IMG/VR virus record: IMGVR_UViG_3300009130_000087
Span: 1-33,275 of that record
Length of the DNA: 33,275 bases
Strand: one strand, 5' to 3'
Source: a virus
Positions 29,390 to 33,275 of this stretch are shown here, piece by piece. The position numbers and the translations under genes were made by a program. The notes under the pieces were generated by a model. It did not search any database. It was not told where the DNA came from and was given only the letters and a program-made list of their open reading frames with translations. Positions within the stretch are counted from its first letter, which is position 1; each line of letters opens with the position of its first letter.

Positions 29390-29641
29390 TTACTCAGAAT
29401 CTTTTTTATGTAAAAAATTTTCTTCTAAGTCGTGTCTAATGATATGTTTTCTTAATGCTCTAACCAGTCGTTCGATGTTATCTATAATATCTATAAGAGA
29501 CTTATCTGTAATGTATTTTTTTTGCTCTTGTAGTTTATCATATTCCCTTAAAGGAATCGTAACTGTTCTGTTAAGTTGAGTTTCGTTTTCATACGTCAAC
29601 TGATGTGCTTCGTCTTTATGTTCGTGATCTCCGTTGCTCAT
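29390..29641 (-). CDS. Small charged hypothetical protein
   Basis: An 83-residue hydrophilic protein with a His/Asp/Glu N-terminus (SNGDHEHKDEAHQ) and a TVTIPLREYDKLQEQKKYI segment that resembles the strand-helix start of ribbon-helix-helix-type or antitoxin-like proteins, followed by a helix. That is only suggestive. It is preceded on the minus strand by the oxygenase gene, 24 nt away. Confidence 0.6.
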   Translation of the reverse strand: MSNGDHEHKDEAHQLTYENETQLNRTVTIPLREYDKLQEQKKYITDKSLIDIIDNIERLVRALRKHIIRHDLEENFLHKKDSE

Positions 29642-29665
29642 ACTGTAATAATAACAATAACTTGC

Positions 29666-30346
29666 TTATAGGTCAACTGTTAATTTGCCGTATGAGTTTT
29701 TGGTAATAGTTTGCCAACCTAATGTAGACCAGTCCGCGTAAAATGAAAATATGTATCTAACTTCATTACTATCATTAACAACACTATGAATATTATTACC
29801 AGTGTTAACTAAAAAAGGTACTAAAGGTTTAAAGGGTATAATACCTTTTTTATACATCTTAAAATAATTTCCTTGTGGCCAAGTTAAAGGAATATAAACT
29901 TTAAAAGGATTACAATTACTATCAACGTGTGGATTAATAAAATGTTTAGGCATCATTCTTTTAAATGAGATATAAGTTACTTGTCCTATTGCATTCATTT
30001 TTTCTATAAAATCTTTTATAGCCGGACAAGTATCCATTTTAATTTTATATTCAAACTCTGTGTTGTTACTGTTTAAAAGTTCACATCTAGGGTCATCAGT
30101 ACCTACTGGTCCGTATAGATAACACCTATCAGCATCTGTTGATGATTCTGTATAGGGTAATTCTATTGTTTCTTCAAGCATGGCTTTTGCGTCATAAGAC
30201 GTTTCTAAGTCTAATGGCATATAAGATACTTGTTGAAATATCTGTTGGGGTGTTAATTCCTTATTAGGATAATGTTCTTCTCCAACATCATAAAGGAATA
30301 AATCCCTGATGAGCTTTGGATAGTTCTCTGATAACCGAATTGTCAT
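29666..30346 (-). CDS. Aspartyl/asparaginyl hydroxylase-like 2OG oxygenase
   Basis: A 226-residue protein with the 2OG-Fe(II) triad: His-x-Asp in INPHVDSNCNPFKVYIPL near residue 141, distal His in VNTGNNIHSVVND near residue 189 and Arg in EVRYIFSFYADW 10 residues on. YFKMYKKG and PFLVNTG between them match the Asp/Asn beta-hydroxylase family, which hydroxylates protein side chains. It starts inside the upstream gene (59-nt overlap), so the pair is coupled. Target could be a host or phage protein; unknown. Confidence 0.72.
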   Translation of the reverse strand: MTIRLSENYPKLIRDLFLYDVGEEHYPNKELTPQQIFQQVSYMPLDLETSYDAKAMLEETIELPYTESSTDADRCYLYGPVGTDDPRCELLNSNNTEFEYKIKMDTCPAIKDFIEKMNAIGQVTYISFKRMMPKHFINPHVDSNCNPFKVYIPLTWPQGNYFKMYKKGIIPFKPLVPFLVNTGNNIHSVVNDSNEVRYIFSFYADWSTLGWQTITKNSYGKLTVDL

Positions 30347-30653
30347 TTTGTTTCCAATCTAAAAACCAACTCCATATAGGTGTTTTAAAAAAATACTTAA
30401 CACACGTTTTACTTGCGTTTCCTCTTTGTGAATTTTCTATAAAGCCATGATGTATAAAGTACTCTGTATCAATATTATCTAATACTAACTTGTTTACAAC
30501 TACATCACCACAAAATTCTAATGTATTAAGTTTGTGTGTAGGTAATACTTCTATAGGTATTACTTCTGTTCCAGAGCATTCATTGCCGTTTAATAAAACT
30601 TTATATTCGCCTTGACTTTCAACATCAAAAGCAATTTGTATACTGTCTAGCAT
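30288..30653 (-). CDS. Hypothetical protein coupled to an oxygenase
   Basis: A 121-residue protein rich in beta strands (IQIAFDVESQGEYKVLLNG, LNTLEFCGDVVVNKLVLDN) with a C-terminal Trp-rich segment (TPIWSWFLDWKQ). No family recognised; the strand pattern may be a carbohydrate-binding-like sandwich. It precedes and overlaps the oxygenase gene. ATTAAATA ends 5 nt before its ATG with no Shine-Dalgarno. Confidence 0.65.
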   Translation of the reverse strand: MLDSIQIAFDVESQGEYKVLLNGNECSGTEVIPIEVLPTHKLNTLEFCGDVVVNKLVLDNIDTEYFIHHGFIENSQRGNASKTCVKYFFKTPIWSWFLDWKQNDNSVIRELSKAHQGFIPL

Positions 30654-30658
30654 AAAAT

Positions 30659-30666
30659 TATTTAAT
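30659..30666 (-). promoter_or_regulatory. Late-promoter-like box at the end of the L33-like gene
   Basis: ATTAAATA on the minus strand includes the stop codon of the L33-like gene and ends 5 nt before ATG 30653. With T4 geometry the transcript would start on the ATG. Confidence 0.4.
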
Positions 30667-30880
30667 TTTTACTATGTGGGGGTAATTTTTTTTCAACCCA
30701 CCAAATGTGTTTACGTGTAATAGGATCGTACTTACGTTGTCTTAATTTTTGATTTTTCTTTTCACCTTTACCAGGTTTAAATGCATAATAATAAAATGCA
30801 TGATCTTTCATTTTAGAATCTTCAGGAACCATTCTTACTTTAGTATAAGGACGTTTTGTTTTTGGTTTATCTGCTGGCAT
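30662..30880 (-). CDS. rpmG: Ribosomal protein bL33-like
   Basis: A 72-residue basic protein whose residues 28-67 align by eye with bacterial L33: DHAFYYYAF with GHFYTTT, then RKYDPITRKHIWWVEKKL with the KKFDPVVRQHVIYKEAKI block of E. coli L33. It has no zinc cysteines, like the Cys-free L33 form. A 20-residue Pro/Lys-rich N-terminal extension precedes the core. bL33 sits near the E site of the large subunit. A phage copy might replace host L33 or alter translation. TAATG overlap with the aceA stop puts it in the glnII-aceA operon. Confidence 0.7.
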   Translation of the reverse strand: MPADKPKTKRPYTKVRMVPEDSKMKDHAFYYYAFKPGKGEKKNQKLRQRKYDPITRKHIWWVEKKLPPHSKN

Positions 30881-32148
30881 TAAAATTGTTCCTCTTCTGT
30901 TGATCCTTCTAAAGCACTTAACGTACTACTGCCTGTAACTAATTTTGATATTTCATCAAAGTATCCTGCACCAACTTCTCTTTGGTGTTTAACTGCTGTA
31001 AATCCTTTGTCTTGTGCTTTGAATTCTTTTTGTTGTAGTTCTACAAATGCTGTCATACCTGTTTTCTTATACTTACGAGCTAAATCAAACATACTATAAT
31101 TTAATGAATGAAATCCTGCAAGTGTTATAAATTGAAACTTACAACCTAATTCACCTAGCTCATCTTTAAAGTTTCTTATTTGTTTGTCATTTAGTTTAGC
31201 TTTCCAATTAAAAGACGGGGAACAATTATATGCAAACATCTTATTTGGAAATTTTTTACGTACTTCTGTACAAAATTCTCTAGCTTCGCCTATGTCTGGG
31301 TTTCCTGTTTCCATCCATACTAAATCACTGTATGGAGCATATGCAAGTCCGCGAGCAACTGCTTGGTCCATTCCTGCTTTTGTTCTAAAGAATCCTTCAG
31401 CAGTTCGTTCACCTGTTATAAATTTTTGGTCTGCTTCATCGTGATCACTTCTAATTAAAGCACCCGCAAGTGAATCTGTTCTAGCAATTATAACTAATGG
31501 AACGTTCATTATGTCCGCGGCAAGTCTCGCCGCTACAAGTTTTTCAATCATCTCACTAGTTGGTACTAAAACTTTACCACCCATATGTCCACATTTTTTT
31601 GCTGACGATAATTGATCTTCTAAATGTATTCCGGCCGCACCGTTTCTAATCATATGTTTGAATACTTCGTGCGTATTCAATACACCACCAAATCCTGATT
31701 CAGCATCTGCAACAATAGGTAAAAAATAATCTACATCACCTTTGCCTTCCATGTGTTGTATTTGGTCTGCTCTCATAAATGTATTATTAATTTTTTTAAG
31801 AACTCTCGGCACACTTTCAGTATTATATAAAGACTGATCTGGATACATCTCATCTGTTGTATTAGCATCCGCCGCCACTTGCCATCCTGACAAGTAAACA
31901 GCATCAAGGCCTGCTTTGGCTTGTTGTAAGGCTTGGTTACCTGTAAGAGCACCTAAGGCACTTACATAAGGCAATTCTTTAAATTTATACCAAAGTTTTC
32001 TTGCTCCTGACTCAGCGAGAGTATATTGAATGTTAGCAGTACCACGTAACCTTTCTACATCTTCTTTTGTATAAGGTCTAATAATGCCGTCCCATCTGTT
32101 TGAATCCCAATCCATTAAAGGAAGAACGTTTCTCATTATAGAATCCAT
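30880..32148 (-). CDS. aceA: Isocitrate lyase
   Basis: A complete 422-residue isocitrate lyase, which splits isocitrate into succinate and glyoxylate in the glyoxylate bypass. Diagnostic blocks are SGWQVAADAN at 87-96, DAESGFGG at 148-155, HLEDQ at 175-179, the catalytic KKCGHMGG at 184-191 (Cys186), YNCSPSFNW near 305 and a C-terminal STEEEQF. By eye identity with E. coli AceA is high through the whole length, and nothing is missing, so it should be active. Unusual in a phage. It is TAATG-coupled to glnII before it and to the L33-like gene after it. No malate synthase is seen here. Confidence 0.96.
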   Translation of the reverse strand: MDSIMRNVLPLMDWDSNRWDGIIRPYTKEDVERLRGTANIQYTLAESGARKLWYKFKELPYVSALGALTGNQALQQAKAGLDAVYLSGWQVAADANTTDEMYPDQSLYNTESVPRVLKKINNTFMRADQIQHMEGKGDVDYFLPIVADAESGFGGVLNTHEVFKHMIRNGAAGIHLEDQLSSAKKCGHMGGKVLVPTSEMIEKLVAARLAADIMNVPLVIIARTDSLAGALIRSDHDEADQKFITGERTAEGFFRTKAGMDQAVARGLAYAPYSDLVWMETGNPDIGEAREFCTEVRKKFPNKMFAYNCSPSFNWKAKLNDKQIRNFKDELGELGCKFQFITLAGFHSLNYSMFDLARKYKKTGMTAFVELQQKEFKAQDKGFTAVKHQREVGAGYFDEISKLVTGSSTLSALEGSTEEEQF

Positions 32149-33197
32149 TATGATTCCATTGTTTTTAATATACGATTAGTAACTCTATAAGGATCAGCAT
32201 TACCTGAAGGACGTCTGTCTTCTAAATAGCCTTTCCAGTTATTTTGCGTAAGGTTCATTGGAATTCTAATACTTGCTCCTCTATCACTAACACCATAGCT
32301 GAATGTGTCAATGTGTTGTGTTTCGTGTTTACCTGTTAACCGTTCTTCATTTTTACTACCGTACTCTGCAATATGTTCTTGGTGTACAGGTTTAAATTTC
32401 TCACAAATACTCATAATATATTCTTCTCCACCTTCGTTTCTCATTCTATCAGTTGAGAAGTTAGTGTGCATACCGTTACCATTCCAGTCTCCTTTAATAG
32501 GTTTTGGTTCTATGTTAACATCTATTCCAAATTTTTCTGCTGTTCTATAAAGTATATAACGTGCCATCCAAGCATTGTCCGAAGCCTTTTTTGCTCCTCT
32601 GCCAAACACTTGATACTCCCATTGTCCTAACATTACTTCTGCGTTTGTTCCGTGTATTGATATTCCTGCCTTTAAACAATTTGAAATGTGTTCATGCATT
32701 ATATCTCTTCCTGTAAACATTCTTGCTCCTACACGATTAGCATTACCTATTAATTTTCTACCAACGTTAACTGTTCCTATTCCACAATAATAATCGCCTT
32801 GTTCTTTTGGTGTTCCTGTTTCTGGCCAACCTAATGGACGATCATCATCAATAAATGTATACTCTTGTTCAAACCCAAACCAATATTCTTTTTGATTTGA
32901 ACTTGTAATTTTTGCTCTTTCGTTTGATACGTGTGGTGTTCCGTCTGCATTATACACTTCGCATAACACTAATTGATCAGAGTTGAATGGACTATCAAAT
33001 AATCGTATAGGTTTTAATACACAGTCCGAGCTAGAACCTTGTGCTTGTTGTGTACTAGATCCATCAAAGCCCCAGTCTGGAACTTCTGCTAAATTTGTAC
33101 AATACCTGTCTATGATTTTAATTTTTGATCTTAATGTCGGCTCTGGTTTATATCCGTCTAGCCAAACATATTCTAGTTTGTTCTTTTTGATTTCCAT
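32148..33197 (-). CDS. glnII: Type II glutamine synthetase
   Basis: A complete 349-residue glutamine synthetase of the short eukaryote-like GSII class, as in rhizobial GlnII: glutamate + ammonia + ATP give glutamine. Signature blocks are WGFDGSSTQQAQGSSSDC near 44-62, FGFEQEYTF near 107, GDWNGNGMHTNFST near 230, LTGKHETQHIDTFSYGVSDRGASIRIP near 290-315 and LEDRRPSGNADPY near 330. GSII lacks the adenylylated Tyr loop of GSI, so it escapes that host control. The ATG overlaps the end of the upstream gene by 25 nt. It heads the glnII-aceA-bL33 chain. Confidence 0.96.
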   Translation of the reverse strand: MEIKKNKLEYVWLDGYKPEPTLRSKIKIIDRYCTNLAEVPDWGFDGSSTQQAQGSSSDCVLKPIRLFDSPFNSDQLVLCEVYNADGTPHVSNERAKITSSNQKEYWFGFEQEYTFIDDDRPLGWPETGTPKEQGDYYCGIGTVNVGRKLIGNANRVGARMFTGRDIMHEHISNCLKAGISIHGTNAEVMLGQWEYQVFGRGAKKASDNAWMARYILYRTAEKFGIDVNIEPKPIKGDWNGNGMHTNFSTDRMRNEGGEEYIMSICEKFKPVHQEHIAEYGSKNEERLTGKHETQHIDTFSYGVSDRGASIRIPMNLTQNNWKGYLEDRRPSGNADPYRVTNRILKTMES

Positions 33198-33275
33198 TTA
33201 CGATACCCTTTTAACCAATCCTCTTGTGATGTTTCTTTGTTTGGATAATTCAAAATAGGGCCAGCACTACCACCA
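33173..33275 (-). CDS. C-terminal fragment of an unknown upstream gene
   Basis: On the minus strand a frame is open from the window edge to TAG at 33173-33175, giving 33 residues GGSAGPILNYPNKETSQEDW plus a basic tail. It overlaps the start of glnII by 25 nt, so glnII may be translationally coupled to it. No promoter for the operon lies in the window, so transcription starts further upstream. Confidence 0.5.
   Translation of the reverse strand, partial: GGSAGPILNYPNKETSQEDWLKGYRKWKSKRTN

Noticed and set aside
30880-33197. glnII-aceA as evidence that the window is bacterial chromosome
   Set aside because: UvsW, primase-helicase pair, small unknown genes and late-promoter-like boxes are continuous around it, including a TTTAAATA-type box directly downstream.
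1-33275. CRISPR array, insertion sequence or transposase
   Set aside because: No regularly spaced repeats, no transposase motif and no terminal inverted repeats were seen.

Overview
The window reads as part of a large, AT-rich marine myovirus genome of the T4 type, not as bacterial chromosome. The evidence is a run of T4-like replication genes (UvsW helicase, probable clamp-loader small subunit, Toprim primase, DnaB/gp41-type helicase), very tight packing with ATGA/TAATG overlaps, many small unknown genes, three tRNA genes and repeated TAAATA boxes like the T4 late promoter (TATAAATA). No integrase, rRNA or housekeeping cluster is visible. The metabolic genes (type II glutamine synthetase, isocitrate lyase, a DctP homologue) would suit an oligotrophic marine alphaproteobacterial host such as SAR11 or a relative; that is inference. 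No database was searched.

Layout. 1-9 kb: replication and recombination genes on the plus strand, including a short PolIIIalpha-like protein, one minus-strand gene and a probable structural protein. 9-10 kb: a DctP-type solute-binding protein without a signal peptide, closed by a clear terminator. 10-23 kb: an accessory island holding a SAM methyltransferase, two 2OG-Fe(II) oxygenases, a complete asparagine synthetase followed by a degenerate asparagine-synthetase-like protein, four radical SAM proteins, an SDR, a sulfotransferase, two SGNH-type proteins and several unknowns. 23.1-24.1 kb: tRNA-Asp, tRNA-Ala and tRNA-Thr on the minus strand and a GC-rich non-coding patch. 24-29.7 kb: many small membrane proteins, lipoproteins and secreted proteins, plus a fifth radical SAM enzyme. 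29.7-33.3 kb: a minus-strand block with a third 2OG oxygenase and a coupled operon glnII-aceA-bL33.

How the genes may work together. The replication block copies the phage genome. The accessory island looks like a small tailoring pathway (radical chemistry, amidation or adenylation, oxidation, methylation, sulfation, ester hydrolysis) acting on an unknown glycan or peptide. The right-hand operon could steer host carbon and nitrogen during infection: isocitrate lyase bypasses the decarboxylating TCA steps and yields glyoxylate, glutamine synthetase supplies amide nitrogen for nucleotides and for the phage AsnB, and the L33-like protein may act on host ribosomes.

Regulation. TAAATA boxes sit 5-9 nt before seven start codons that lack a Shine-Dalgarno sequence, which predicts leaderless or nearly leaderless late mRNAs. 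Where the box is farther away a Shine-Dalgarno is present. One such box lies inside a hairpin that would hide the downstream ribosome binding site in read-through RNA, the arrangement known from T4 genes e and I-TevI.
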